NCBI GenBank assembly: GCA_025453555.1
Contig: JALOQC010000011.1
Span: 1-34,576, forward strand
Direction: 5' to 3'
DNA length: 34,576 nucleotides
From: Myxococcota bacterium
GTDB taxonomy: Bacteria; Myxococcota_A; Polyangia; Polyangiales; Houyiibacteriaceae
Shown here: positions 1 through 7,692 of the stretch, piece after piece
Numbering within the stretch: the first letter of the stretch is position 1
Layout: each line of letters begins with the position of its first letter
Position numbers and translations under genes: made by a program
Notes under the pieces: generated by a model
Seen by the model: the letters and a program-made list of their open reading frames with translations, nothing else
The model's database searches: none
Told to the model about the DNA's origin: nothing

Positions 1-747
1 GGACCACGCGACGACGCGCACGCCCGAAAGCTCCGCGATGCCGCGCACGAAGTCCGGCGAGGGCTCCGAGGTCGCGACGAGCGTGACCACGACCTGCGAG
101 CCGTGGGAGGCCGCTCGCTCGGCCTCGCGGGAGCGCGTCGACGTGACGTTCGGCGCCACCAAACGGAGCCAGACCGAGCGGAGGATTCCGTCGCCGCGGC
201 GCTCGTCGAACGCGGGCACGCGGAGGCGCTGTGCGACGCGCACGATGCCGGAGGCCGCCGCGGAGAGCGCGGGGTGCTCGACGACGCAGCCGTGCATGTC
301 GGCGGGCACGTGCGAGCCGCGCGAGAAGCTGCCGAGCATCAAGCGCCCCGGGCCGCCGAAGGCGACGCGCTTGCTGCTGACGCGGTAGCCGAGCTCGCGA
401 CCGTCGCCGATCACCCGATCGACGTGCAGGCCGAGCGACGCGAGCATCTCCTTCTTCTGGAGGCGCTGGGCTTCGCCCGAGAGCGGCATCAGCGGGCAGC
501 CGCTGCACTTCCCGTCGCGGGCTTCGTGCTGTGCGCACGGGATCGGCGCGCGCTCGCCGACGCGCAGCTCGAGGAGTCGACCGTGCGCGACCGGGCCGCC
601 GCGCGAGACGTGCTCGATGCGCACGAGGCCGCGCTCGCCGCCGAAGAGCCCCGGCACGCGAATCTCGCGATCCTCCGCGCGGGCGATGCCCTGTCCGTCG
701 AGATCGATGTGGGTGGCCTCGAGCTCGAGGTGGTCGCCGCCTTTCAC
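1..747 (-). CDS. TrmA/RlmD-family RNA (uracil-5-)-methyltransferase, 3' end outside window
   Basis: The frame is open from a GTG at 747 to base 1, so 249 codons are present and the C-terminal catalytic half lies beyond the window edge. The first ~60 residues look like a TRAM RNA-binding domain. Next come C71, C81 and C84 (CxxH...KCSGCPLM) and a later Cys in MHGCVVEHP, the pattern of the four cysteines that hold a [4Fe-4S] cluster in RumA/RlmD. The family transfers a methyl group from SAM to C5 of uridine in rRNA or tRNA; the methyltransferase motifs are not in view. The spacing between the first two cysteines is nine residues, longer than the five I know from RumA. The GTG start is chosen because no other start lies in frame nearby; no clear Shine-Dalgarno is seen. 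Which RNA position is modified cannot be told. Confidence 0.8.
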   Translation of the reverse strand, partial: MKGGDHLELEATHIDLDGQGIARAEDREIRVPGLFGGERGLVRIEHVSRGGPVAHGRLLELRVGERAPIPCAQHEARDGKCSGCPLMPLSGEAQRLQKKEMLASLGLHVDRVIGDGRELGYRVSSKRVAFGGPGRLMLGSFSRGSHVPADMHGCVVEHPALSAAASGIVRVAQRLRVPAFDERRGDGILRSVWLRLVAPNVTSTRSREAERAASHGSQVVVTLVATSEPSPDFVRGIAELSGVRVVAWS

Positions 748-861
748 GCGGCGAGCATGGCACGTGTGGGCCGAAGGTCGACGAGACGCTCTCGCCGGCT
801 TCGGTGCTCCGAGGCCGCGTCGCCGGTTCGCCCGCACACGCACGCGAGCACGCGACGGACG

Positions 862-899
862 CGAAGAAGCCGCGCCCTCGGGAGGACGCGGCTTCTTCG
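862..899 (-). terminator. Strong hairpin, probable transcription terminator of the lipoprotein gene
   Basis: A perfect 13-bp inverted repeat (CGAAGAAGCCGCG at 862-874 against its complement at 887-899) with a 12-nt loop lies 13 bp beyond the stop of the minus-strand lipoprotein gene ending at 912 and before the methyltransferase start at 747. There is no T-tract, so termination is inferred from position and stem strength. Confidence 0.55.
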
Positions 900-911
900 T
901 GGAGCGCGCGC

Positions 912-1352
912 TCAGATCGCGTCGGCGAGCTGGCGGACCATGTCTTGCGCGACGCGACCGATCGCCTTCGAGCGGATGCTGGTCGAGTCGAGCGAGACCT
1001 CTTCGAGGACCGAGCCGTCGGGCGCGACGAGGCGCGTCTCGGTGTGCATGCGGCTCGGGCCGAAGGCGGCGTGGCGGATCGAGGTGATGCGGACCTCGAC
1101 GCGCGGGTGCTCGGCGGAGCCGGTGGCGCCGAGGCTCTCCGCGAGGACGCGCTGCATCTCGGTGGCGACGCCCTTCTTCTCGCAGACCTCGCGCTGGTCT
1201 TCTTCCATCGAGGGATCGAGCGAGACGACGATCTGGCCGACGGGGCGGACGGCGTCGGACGTGGCGGTGGGGGTGACGGGGTCGAGCTGGAAGCCTCCGC
1301 AGGCGGAGCCGAAACCGAGCACGACGACGAAGAACAGCGAACGGACGAACAT
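912..1352 (-). CDS. Small putative lipoprotein of unknown function
   Basis: 146 residues. The start at 1352 is set by a good Shine-Dalgarno (GGAGGTG, about 6 nt upstream) and by the signal peptide that follows: MFVR, a hydrophobic run, then a lipobox ending in C18 (GSAC). This predicts an acylated envelope protein. The mature part contains a valine-rich strand region (VGQIVVSLDPS), an acidic stretch with one Cys (EVCEKKG), then alternating strands and a C-terminal helix. The size and shape recall small lipoproteins such as the DUF4136/DUF4410 groups, but I cannot assign a family. It has its own long untranslated leader holding a ~100-nt hairpin (1387-1486) and is followed by a hairpin terminator, so it is probably transcribed alone. 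Confidence 0.75.
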   Translation of the reverse strand: MFVRSLFFVVVLGFGSACGGFQLDPVTPTATSDAVRPVGQIVVSLDPSMEEDQREVCEKKGVATEMQRVLAESLGATGSAEHPRVEVRITSIRHAAFGPSRMHTETRLVAPDGSVLEEVSLDSTSIRSKAIGRVAQDMVRQLADAI

Positions 1353-1386
1353 CGAGAGCACCTCCGGTGAGGGACGAGATTGAGGA

Positions 1387-1486
1387 GGGACCACGCACCC
1401 TCGCGCCGCCGATCCGCTCCGGGGCTCCGCGTCGGGGGAGAGCGCGGAGGTCCGAAGCGGATCGGCGGGACGAGGTGCGTGGTCCC
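1387..1486. repeat. ~100-nt imperfect inverted repeat (large hairpin) in a gene leader
   Basis: The outer arms 1387-1418 and 1456-1486 pair as 13 bp (GGGACCACGCACC), a 6/5-nt bulge, then another 13 bp (CCGCCGATCCGCT). Inside them CTCCGCG and CGCGGAG pair again. The element lies 35 bp upstream of the lipoprotein start at 1352, on its transcribed leader side. It could be a structured leader, a terminator for upstream transcription, or a miniature inverted-repeat element. Confidence 0.7.
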
Positions 1487-1562
1487 AGTTGCGGCGGGGT
1501 CTTCGCGCGCGCCGGCGCGCAGTTGCGTGGGCGGGCCAACTTTTCTTGGAGAGCGGTGCGGT

Positions 1563-1749
1563 GCTCGAACGAGGGTTCGAGCGGCGCATGGTCCGTGGCT
1601 CGTGCGCCGCTCGAACGAGGGTGCGGCGCCGGTGGCTCGTAGAGGACGTGGGGCCCGTGGCTCGCCCGTGCTCGAACGACGGTTCGAGCGGAGAGGGTTG
1701 TGGCTCGTCGTGCTCGAACGGCTCGTCGTGCTCGAATGACGGTTCGAGC
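1563..1749. repeat. Cluster of palindromic repeats (GCTCGAAC-N4-GTTCGAGC)
   Basis: Three near-complete palindromes lie at 1563-1582, 1670-1689 and 1730-1749, and two half-copies (GCTCGAAC) at 1609-1616 and 1712-1719. The 8-bp arms enclose a 4-nt loop; the third copy has one arm change (GCTCGAAT). Several copies are preceded by GTG and followed by GG. The half-copy at 1609 sits inside another small inverted repeat, CGCCGC/GCGGCG. The cluster fills the spacer between the DUF1415 stop (1758) and the big hairpin. With that hairpin it accounts for most of the 405-bp stretch 1353-1757, in which I see no coding region. Confidence 0.8.
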
Positions 1750-1757
1750 GGCGCGCT

Positions 1758-2444
1758 TCAGCGCGCGAGCGCCTTCGCGTACGCGGCGCCTCGATCCCGG
1801 TGGATGTCCGCCAACACCGCCTCGATCGCCGCAACGCCGTGCGCGCAGACGTTCTCGAGATTCATCTCCGCGACGCGCTCGTGGAGCGGCTTGCGCGCTG
1901 GGCGCGCGAGAAGCTCGGCGAGCGAAGTGGTCGAGAGGTCGACGTAGTCGGTGCCTTCTTCACCGCGACGAAGCGCGGAGAGCACCGAGAGGCGCACGCA
2001 CTGGATCGTGGGATCGGGCGAGCGGCGCAGGAACGGCACGAGGCGCGCAGCCGCCCCGAGATCCGCCGGAGCGTCCGGATGAAACTCCGCGAGCGCCATC
2101 GGCGGCGAGCGACCGTGCGCGTCCGCGTGCAGCTCGCGGAGGCGCGCGACGAAGCGCGCGAAGACGTCGCGCGACCACGTGACGCGTGGAAACACGATGA
2201 GCCCGACGGCGACGTGCGCGGCAGACGCGTGCGCTTCGACCGCCGCGAGCGCGGGCGTCGCATCGATCGCGAGCGCGTCGTCGTCGTCGAGCACCACGCG
2301 CACCTCGACCTCTCCGTCCTTGCGCGCGCGCTCCGCCCACGGACAGAAGCCGAACGCTTCGACGACCTCGACCTCGTAGCGCGCGTAGATGCGGCGCGCC
2401 TCGCGCTCGAGCGCCTCGGCGCGCACCGGGTCGAGGGCGATCAT
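1758..2444 (-). CDS. DUF1415 family protein
   Basis: 228 residues. The DUF1415 signatures are visible: FGFCPWAERARKDGEVEVRV near residue 33 (the family has CPFA/CPWA followed by a basic GxV segment), a central FHPDAP motif and RSPDPTIQCVR shortly after it. The biochemical function of the family is not known to me; conserved Cys, His and Asp suggest an enzyme. The ATG at 2444 is chosen because it starts at the conserved region, has GGAGG just upstream and overlaps the preceding mini-frame as ATGA. It is the last member of a minus-strand unit that begins with the NUDIX gene, so the two are probably translationally coupled. Confidence 0.8.
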   Translation of the reverse strand: MIALDPVRAEALEREARRIYARYEVEVVEAFGFCPWAERARKDGEVEVRVVLDDDDALAIDATPALAAVEAHASAAHVAVGLIVFPRVTWSRDVFARFVARLRELHADAHGRSPPMALAEFHPDAPADLGAAARLVPFLRRSPDPTIQCVRLSVLSALRRGEEGTDYVDLSTTSLAELLARPARKPLHERVAEMNLENVCAHGVAAIEAVLADIHRDRGAAYAKALAR

Positions 2445-2526
2445 CGCGCCTCCGCCCGCGCGGGGTCGAGCGCGCTCATCGCGTCTCCGCGCGTTCGTGC
2501 GAGGGCGCACCCAGCAGAACGATCAT
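2441..2526 (-). other. Two ATGA-linked mini reading frames between NUDIX and DUF1415 genes
   Basis: The NUDIX stop overlaps an ATG at 2526 (ATGA) that opens a 16-codon frame. Its stop overlaps an ATG at 2479 (ATGA) that opens a 12-codon frame, and that stop overlaps the DUF1415 ATG at 2444 (again ATGA). The 12-residue peptide (MSALDPARAEAR) closely matches the first residues of DUF1415 (MIALDPVRAEAL), so it looks like a 35-bp duplication of that gene's start. Whether either peptide is made or has a role is unknown; the chain would let ribosomes pass from one frame to the next. Confidence 0.4.
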
Positions 2527-2936
2527 CGCGCCTTCGCGTCGAGGTAGTCGCGCAGGTGAGGAACGATCTTGCGACGACGAATCGCGTCCACCGGCTCGAA
2601 GTCGGACCACACGACCTCGCGCCGATCGATGTGGATGCTCGGCTTGTCGCTCACGCGTGTCTCGTAGATGTCGAGGGTGTCCTTGCGGAACTCGAAGGGG
2701 TGCGTGCCGTGGTAGGCGTGCGTGAAGGTCGAGGGCTCCAGCACGATGCCGGTCTCTTCGCGCAGCTCGCGCGACGCGGCGACGCGCGGATCTTCGCCCG
2801 GGTGAACGTAGCCTCCAGGAAGCGTGTAGAAGCTGCGGTAGCTGTTCTTCACGAGCAGCAGGCGATCGTCCCACCACACCGCTGCGAGCGCGCCGCTCGT
2901 CTCGGGCCGCCGGACGAACCAGTAGCTCCGAAGCAT
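2523..2936 (-). CDS. NUDIX hydrolase
   Basis: 137 residues, the usual length of a single-domain NUDIX protein. The NUDIX box is complete (GX5EX7REUXEEXGU), reading GGYVHPGEDPRVAASRELREETGI from about residue 41. NUDIX enzymes hydrolyse nucleoside diphosphates linked to another group, using Mg2+ held by the REXXEE glutamates. The substrate cannot be told here; the N-terminal strand with WW and the short C-terminal tail give no subfamily signal I recognise. It is first in a coupled unit with DUF1415. No strong Shine-Dalgarno precedes the ATG at 2936. Confidence 0.88.
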   Translation of the reverse strand: MLRSYWFVRRPETSGALAAVWWDDRLLLVKNSYRSFYTLPGGYVHPGEDPRVAASRELREETGIVLEPSTFTHAYHGTHPFEFRKDTLDIYETRVSDKPSIHIDRREVVWSDFEPVDAIRRRKIVPHLRDYLDAKAR

Positions 2937-3030
2937 CAGATGCGCCGCGCGATACGCGGTAGGCGCGAGGATATCGCGGGGCGCGGAGCAAACGGAAGCG
3001 CGCAGCGTGTCGGCTTCGCTCAGGCGAGGT

Positions 3031-3711
3031 TCAGGCGAGCAGCTTTCGCGCGCGATCCACGAACTCTTTTTCGTCTTTCGGGGTCTCGACCTTCGAGCGC
3101 ACCGGCACCGTTCGGCCCTTCGCCACCGCCGGACGCGCTGCGATCGCCGCGAGCCAGCGCTCGACCGAGGGGAGCCCTTCGACCGAGACGCCCGACCACG
3201 CGTAGGTGTGGACCCACGACCAGTTCGCGATGTCGGCGATGGAGTACTCGTCGCCCGCGAGGTACTCGCTCTCCGACAACCGCCGCTCGAGCACCTCGAA
3301 GAGGCGTCGGCTCTCCCGCTGATAACGCTCGATCGCGTACGGGATCTTCTCCGGCGCGTACCGGAAGAACACGTTCGCCTGGCCCATCATCGGACCGACG
3401 CCACCCATCTGGAACATCAGCCATTGAAGCACGCGGCTGCGGCCCTTCGGATCGCTGGGGAGCAGGCGACCCGTCTTCTCGGCGAGGTAGATCAGGATCG
3501 CGCCCGACTCGAACACCGCGAAATCATCCGCATCGTGATCGACGATCGCGGGGATGCGCCCGTTCGGGTTGATCTTCAGGAACCACTCTTCCTTCTGCTC
3601 CAGCTTCCCGAGGTCGAAGGCGTGCACCTCGTAGGGGAGCGCGAGCTCTTCGAGGGCGATGCTGGCCTTCCAGCCGTTGGGCGTGGGCGCGGTGTAGAGG
3701 GTGATCGACAT
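3031..3711 (-). CDS. Glutathione S-transferase, YfcG/YghU-like (nu class)
   Basis: 226 residues. The N-terminal thioredoxin-like domain begins [22 protein letters not shown] and contains [13 protein letters not shown] and [15 protein letters not shown], as in YfcG, YghU and Ure2-like proteins that bind glutathione and reduce disulfides. The C-terminal all-helical domain includes the [14 protein letters not shown] helix with the N-capping motif usual in GSTs. It is expected in the cytoplasm. A GAGG about 5 nt upstream supports the start. It is transcribed away from the peptidase-type gene at 3770, the two starts being only 58 bp apart, so promoters must share that gap. Confidence 0.88.
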   Translation of the reverse strand: MSITLYTAPTPNGWKASIALEELALPYEVHAFDLGKLEQKEEWFLKINPNGRIPAIVDHDADDFAVFESGAILIYLAEKTGRLLPSDPKGRSRVLQWLMFQMGGVGPMMGQANVFFRYAPEKIPYAIERYQRESRRLFEVLERRLSESEYLAGDEYSIADIANWSWVHTYAWSGVSVEGLPSVERWLAAIAARPAVAKGRTVPVRSKVETPKDEKEFVDRARKLLA

Positions 3712-3769
3712 CGGAACCTCGGACGTCTCGGATTCGCGGACGTTACGAAGCGCGGGTTACCTTGATCGC

Positions 3770-6172
3770 GTGCGCGCGTCACGTGTCCTCGGCTTTCTCG
3801 TGATGCTCGCGTCGTGTGGCGCGCGCGAGCCCACCCGCGTCTCGCCCGAGCGCGAGGTCGAGCCGTCGACGCGCACGACGAGCACCGCGGCGACGAACGC
3901 GAGCGTTTCCGTTCGGAACGAGGCCGAGGATCGTTCTCACGCGGACACTCACCCGCCCGCGGTGCGGATGCCGCTCGACGTGGAGCGCGCGATCGAAGCG
4001 AGCGTGCGCCGTGCGATGACCCGCGATGGCGTGCCGGGCGCGGTGGTGCTCGTGGGTCGCTCCGACGGCGTGGTGTTTCGGCGCGCCTACGGGCTCCGCA
4101 TGCGCGAGCCGCGTGCGCTGCCGATGACGGAGGACACGGGCTTCGATCTGGCGTCGCTCACGAAGCCGTTCACGGCGCTGACGACCCTGCGTGTCGCGCA
4201 GACGCGCCGCACGTCACTCGACGCTCCGGTCGACGACGTGTTGGTCGAGCTCGCGGGCTCCGGGATCACGTTGCGGGATCTGATGACGCACCGCGCCGGT
4301 CTGCGAAGCGTCGATCCCCTCGGGATCTACGAAGGGACGAGAGAGGAGCGGATCGCACGCTCGCTTCGAGAGGCGCGCGAACGACGTCGTGGCGGCCCAC
4401 CGCGGTACGGCGACCTGCATTTCCTCGCGCTCGGCGCGTGGGTGGAGCGCATCACGGGGGAGCGCCTCGATGTCGTGATGCGGCGCGAGCTGCTCGATCC
4501 GTGGGCGATCGGGGCACGTTTCGGTCCGGTGCACGAGACACGGTGCGAGACCGAGACCGAGACCGAGACCTGCCGAGTCGTTCGCGTCGCGGCGACGGAG
4601 TGGGCACCTCGACGCGCCGAGCCGGGCGAAGCCGCGCCCATGCTCCACGGGGACGTGAACGATCCACGGGCGTGGCGCCTCGACGGCGTCGCCGGACACG
4701 CCGGGCTCTTCGGGCGTGCGGACGATCTCGCGCGGCTCGCCGAAGCGCTCTTGCGCGACGCCACCCTCGACGCCGACGCGCGCTTCTCGAACGAGCACCA
4801 CGCGGCGATGCGGCGATGCGACGAGGACCGCACCCTCGGCTGGGATTGCGCGGAGCTCACACGCGACGGCTGGTCGACGCACGCGTTCGCGCACGGCGGC
4901 TACACCGGCACGTGGCTCGCGATCGATCCCGCACACGACCTCTACGTGATCGTGCTCGCGAATCGTGTGCACCCCGACGGCCGCGGGCGCGTCGGCGATC
5001 TGCGCAGCGCGATCGCGCGGCACGTGCTCGCAGCCCGCGACCGCATCGCGCCGCCGACCGACGCGCTCGTGCTCGGCGTCGATCGTGTGCGCGCCGAGCT
5101 CGAGGCCGGGCGCTCGCGGCTGCGCGGTCGTCGCGTCGCGCTCCTCACCCACGACGCGGGCCGGACCCGCGACGGCATCCCGACGAGCGAGCTGCTCTGG
5201 CGCGCGCACGTCGAAGGCGCGCTCGTCCTCGCGCGGATCTTCGCGCCCGAGCATGGACTCGAGAGCGACGCGGAAGGCCACGTGGCGGACGGCGACTTCC
5301 GCGGCATTCCGGTGACGAGTCTCTTCGGCGCCACGCGTCGCCCGACGCGCGAGCAACTCGCGGACGTCGACGTGATCGTGGTCGACGTCCAGGACGTCGG
5401 CGCGCGCTTCTTCACTTACGCGAGCACGGTGCACGAGGTGCTCCGCGCAGCCGCTGAGCACGGTGTCGCTGAGCACGGTGACGGGCACGGTGACGGGCAA
5501 GGTGACGGGCACGGTGACGGGCACGGTGTCGACGTGCTCGTGCTGGATCGACCGAACCCGCTCGGCCCCGACGTCGCCGGTCCGACGCTCGACCCGCGCT
5601 ACCGATCGTTCGTGAACCACCACCCGCTGCCGATGCGGCACGGCGCGACGATCGGCGAGCTCGCCCGACGCATCGTGACGGACGACGCGCTCGAGGTCCG
5701 GCTCGACGTGCTGGAGCTCGAGGGGCCCGCGACGCAGCGCGCGTCGTGGTCCGCGACGGGCCTGCGTTGGGTACCTCCGTCGCCGAACCTGAAGAGCTAC
5801 GAGAGCGCGCAGCTCTACCTCGGCGTCGCGCTCGTCGAAGGCACGAACGTGAGCGTCGGCCGCGGCACCGACGCACCGTTCGAGCGGTTGGGCGCGCCGT
5901 GGATCGACGCGGACGCGCTCCTCGCCGCGCTGCCGCCGATCGACGGAGTCGCGATCACGACGACGACCTTCACGCCGACCGCGCGCCGCTACCGCAACGA
6001 GCGGTGCCGCGGGCTCGCCTTCGCGATCACCGACCCCGAACGCTTCGACCCGCTCGCGCTCGGAGAGGCGCTGATCCGCGCCCTCGCGCGAACCCACCCC
6101 GACGCGTGGGACCGCGAGCGCCTGCCGCGGATGCTCGGCGACGACGCGACACTGGAGCGATGGCTGCGATGA
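3770..6172 (+). CDS. Lipoprotein fusion: beta-lactamase/AmiE-type serine hydrolase + NamZ (DUF1343) exo-muramidase
   Basis: 800 residues from a GTG start that gives a classic lipoprotein signal (LASC, C16). Domain 1, about residues 70-420, is a PF00144 serine hydrolase: S129-L-T-K132 (SxxK), Y213-G-D (in the place of YxN) and H375-G-G (in the place of KTG). Domain 2, from about 430 to the end, is NamZ/DUF1343: FAPEHGLES, PVTSLFG-like segment, DVQDVGARFFTYAS, LDRPNPLG, WVPPSPNLKSYESA, EGTNVSVGRGTDAPFE. In Bacillus subtilis the MurNAc-L-Ala amidase AmiE (a PF00144 protein) and NamZ are separate products of one peptidoglycan-salvage cluster. Here both would sit on one envelope-anchored chain, so a bifunctional muropeptide-degrading enzyme is inferred. 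A GDGH tandem repeat interrupts domain 2 and an ETETETET run interrupts domain 1. It is coupled by ATGA to the next gene. Confidence 0.85.
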   Translation: MRASRVLGFLVMLASCGAREPTRVSPEREVEPSTRTTSTAATNASVSVRNEAEDRSHADTHPPAVRMPLDVERAIEASVRRAMTRDGVPGAVVLVGRSDGVVFRRAYGLRMREPRALPMTEDTGFDLASLTKPFTALTTLRVAQTRRTSLDAPVDDVLVELAGSGITLRDLMTHRAGLRSVDPLGIYEGTREERIARSLREARERRRGGPPRYGDLHFLALGAWVERITGERLDVVMRRELLDPWAIGARFGPVHETRCETETETETCRVVRVAATEWAPRRAEPGEAAPMLHGDVNDPRAWRLDGVAGHAGLFGRADDLARLAEALLRDATLDADARFSNEHHAAMRRCDEDRTLGWDCAELTRDGWSTHAFAHGGYTGTWLAIDPAHDLYVIVLANRVHPDGRGRVGDLRSAIARHVLAARDRIAPPTDALVLGVDRVRAELEAGRSRLRGRRVALLTHDAGRTRDGIPTSELLWRAHVEGALVLARIFAPEHGLESDAEGHVADGDFRGIPVTSLFGATRRPTREQLADVDVIVVDVQDVGARFFTYASTVHEVLRAAAEHGVAEHGDGHGDGQGDGHGDGHGVDVLVLDRPNPLGPDVAGPTLDPRYRSFVNHHPLPMRHGATIGELARRIVTDDALEVRLDVLELEGPATQRASWSATGLRWVPPSPNLKSYESAQLYLGVALVEGTNVSVGRGTDAPFERLGAPWIDADALLAALPPIDGVAITTTTFTPTARRYRNERCRGLAFAITDPERFDPLALGEALIRALARTHPDAWDRERLPRMLGDDATLERWLR
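5474..5530 (+). repeat. 12-bp tandem repeat inside the NamZ domain
   Basis: About 4.7 copies of CACGGTGACGGG in a row (one copy reads CAAGGTGACGGG), encoding repeated Gly-Asp-Gly-His. It falls between the conserved YAS...AAE helix and the VLVLDRPNP strand, a surface loop position where NamZ relatives normally have only a short link. The copy number could change by slippage without breaking the frame. Confidence 0.9.
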
Positions 6173-6507
6173 ACGAGTACGACGAGTTCCGCGAGTCCGT
6201 CGAGGCCGCAGCACGCGCCACAGCGATCGAGTGCGGTCGATACGACCTCGGCTTCGACCCCGAGCGGCTGGGAGTCGAGACATGGCGCGCCGACGACGAC
6301 ACGCGGTGTGCGCTCGTGGTCGTGCGCCTCGACGGGAACCCCGAGTGGATGCTGCGTGTGATTTACGACTACGACGGGACCTTCGTGGACGCGCTCGCTG
6401 GCGGGATCAGCTCGGAGCGTGGGTTCGAGGACGTCGTCGCCGCGCGCGCAGCGGACATTCGGCTGCGCCTGCGTGTCCATCGCGAGCGCCGCGCGCGCTC
6501 AACGTGA
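6169..6507 (+). CDS. Small protein of unknown function
   Basis: 112 residues, acidic at the N-terminus and basic at the end. I do not recognise it. The central part (ALVVVRLDGNPEWMLRVIYDYDGTFVDALAGG) alternates strand-like and turn segments and suggests a small alpha/beta domain; no signal peptide or membrane segment is seen. The ATG at 6169 overlaps the stop of the AmiE-NamZ fusion as ATGA, so it is probably translated together with it; an in-frame ATG at 6160 is an alternative. Its last 9 bp overlap the 3' end of the convergent kinase gene. Confidence 0.65.
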   Translation: MNEYDEFRESVEAAARATAIECGRYDLGFDPERLGVETWRADDDTRCALVVVRLDGNPEWMLRVIYDYDGTFVDALAGGISSERGFEDVVAARAADIRLRLRVHRERRARST

Positions 6508-7479
6508 CGGCACGAGCGTCTGCGGCAGCGCGTCGTCGAGCGCGGCGAGCATCGCGGACGCCGACGGATACCGATGCGCCGGGTGGTTGCGCAGCGCGCG
6601 CGCGAGGATCGACGCGAGCGACTCCGGGACGTCGGGGCGCAGAGGCAGGATCGAAGGCGCGGGCTCGCGCGCGATGCGGACGAGCAGCTTGCTGAGCTGC
6701 CGATCGTCGAAGGGGGGACGACCGGTGAGCGCGGTGAAGATCACCGCCGCCATCGCCCACAGATCCGTGGTCGGCGCGATCGGCTTGTCGCCCGTGATCT
6801 GCTCGGGCGCCATGAAGTGCGGCGTCCCGAGGAGCACGCCTTCGTCCGTCACCCACGGCGTCGACTGCGACGGCACGAGCGGCTTCGCGATCCCGAAGTC
6901 GAGCAGCTTCACCTGGAACGGCGCGCCGCCCTTCCCCGTCGCAGTGGCGAGGAAGACGTTCTCCGGCTTCACGTCGCGGTGCACGAAGCCGCGCGCGTGC
7001 ACGGCCTCCAGCGCTTCGAGCAGCTCGCCCGCGAGCCACACCGCTTCGGGCACGGTGAGCGTGCGCTCCTCGATCAGGCTCGCGAGATCGCGTCCTTCGA
7101 GCAGCTCGAAGACCTGCCACGCCGTGCCGTCCTCGTCCGTCCCCGCGTCGTAGAGGCGCACGATGTTCGGATGCACCACCACCGCCGCGGTGCGTGCCTC
7201 GCGGTCGAAGCGGCGTCGCTGCGTGTCGGAGCCGGTGAGGCGCTCGTGGAGGACCTTCACCGCCACGCGCTGGTTGCTCGGTGCGTGGCGCGCTTCGTAG
7301 ACCGCGCCGCCGCTGCCCTTGCCGATGCGACGCAGGAGCTCGTACTCCCCACCGACCATCGTGCCTTCGCGTTTGTCCCAGCGCCGATCGCCCGAGCGAT
7401 CCCCGGGTCGATCGCCCGACCCCTCGGCAGGCGCGCCGGGCGGAGGAGGAGCGGAGGATCCGAAGCGCAGAGTGTCCAT
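6499..7479 (-). CDS. Hanks-type serine/threonine protein kinase, cytoplasmic
   Basis: 326 residues from the ATG at 7479. All kinase landmarks are present: Gly-rich loop IGKGSGGAVYEA (52-63), ATP-binding K75, HRDVKPEN with catalytic D169, DFG (D194), GTPHFMAPEQ activation segment and DLWAMAAVIFTALTG. No transmembrane or sensor domain follows; the protein ends just after the last kinase helix, so it is predicted soluble. The ~40 residues before the kinase are Pro/Gly-rich with GDR repeats and may be disordered. No Shine-Dalgarno is clear at 7479; an internal ATG at 7359, preceded by GAAGG, would remove this tail. Substrates are unknown. It ends convergently against the small gene at 6169-6507 and lies downstream of the ArsA pair on the same strand. 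Confidence 0.88.
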   Translation of the reverse strand: MDTLRFGSSAPPPPGAPAEGSGDRPGDRSGDRRWDKREGTMVGGEYELLRRIGKGSGGAVYEARHAPSNQRVAVKVLHERLTGSDTQRRRFDREARTAAVVVHPNIVRLYDAGTDEDGTAWQVFELLEGRDLASLIEERTLTVPEAVWLAGELLEALEAVHARGFVHRDVKPENVFLATATGKGGAPFQVKLLDFGIAKPLVPSQSTPWVTDEGVLLGTPHFMAPEQITGDKPIAPTTDLWAMAAVIFTALTGRPPFDDRQLSKLLVRIAREPAPSILPLRPDVPESLASILARALRNHPAHRYPSASAMLAALDDALPQTLVPSR

Positions 7480-7692
7480 GCGTGCGTAGCCGAAAGGCAC
7501 GTGCGGTGTACGGGACGTGCGCGGCGAAGCTTCCCCTGCGCAGGGTCCCGATGCCAACCGAGGCGCGACGCCGCCGTCACCCGCTCGGTCACGCGTCTCG
7601 ATCGGGCTCGTTCACCGGGCGACACGCGGACTCTCCTCGACTCGTCCGTCGAGCTCCGCCGCCGCACGCCGACGTGACCTCGGTCGACGCGA

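Noticed and set aside
103-1383. Plus-strand 426-codon frame at the left edge
   Set aside because: Opposite strand carries the methyltransferase with conserved cysteines and the lipoprotein with a Shine-Dalgarno.
1563-1749. CRISPR array
   Set aside because: Palindromes are short and irregularly spaced, flanks are repeated rather than unique, and no cas gene is present.
4549-4571. GAGACC hexamer repeat encoding ETETETET as a regulatory element
   Set aside because: It lies in frame in a loop of the serine-hydrolase domain and looks like simple coding slippage; noted only within that gene.
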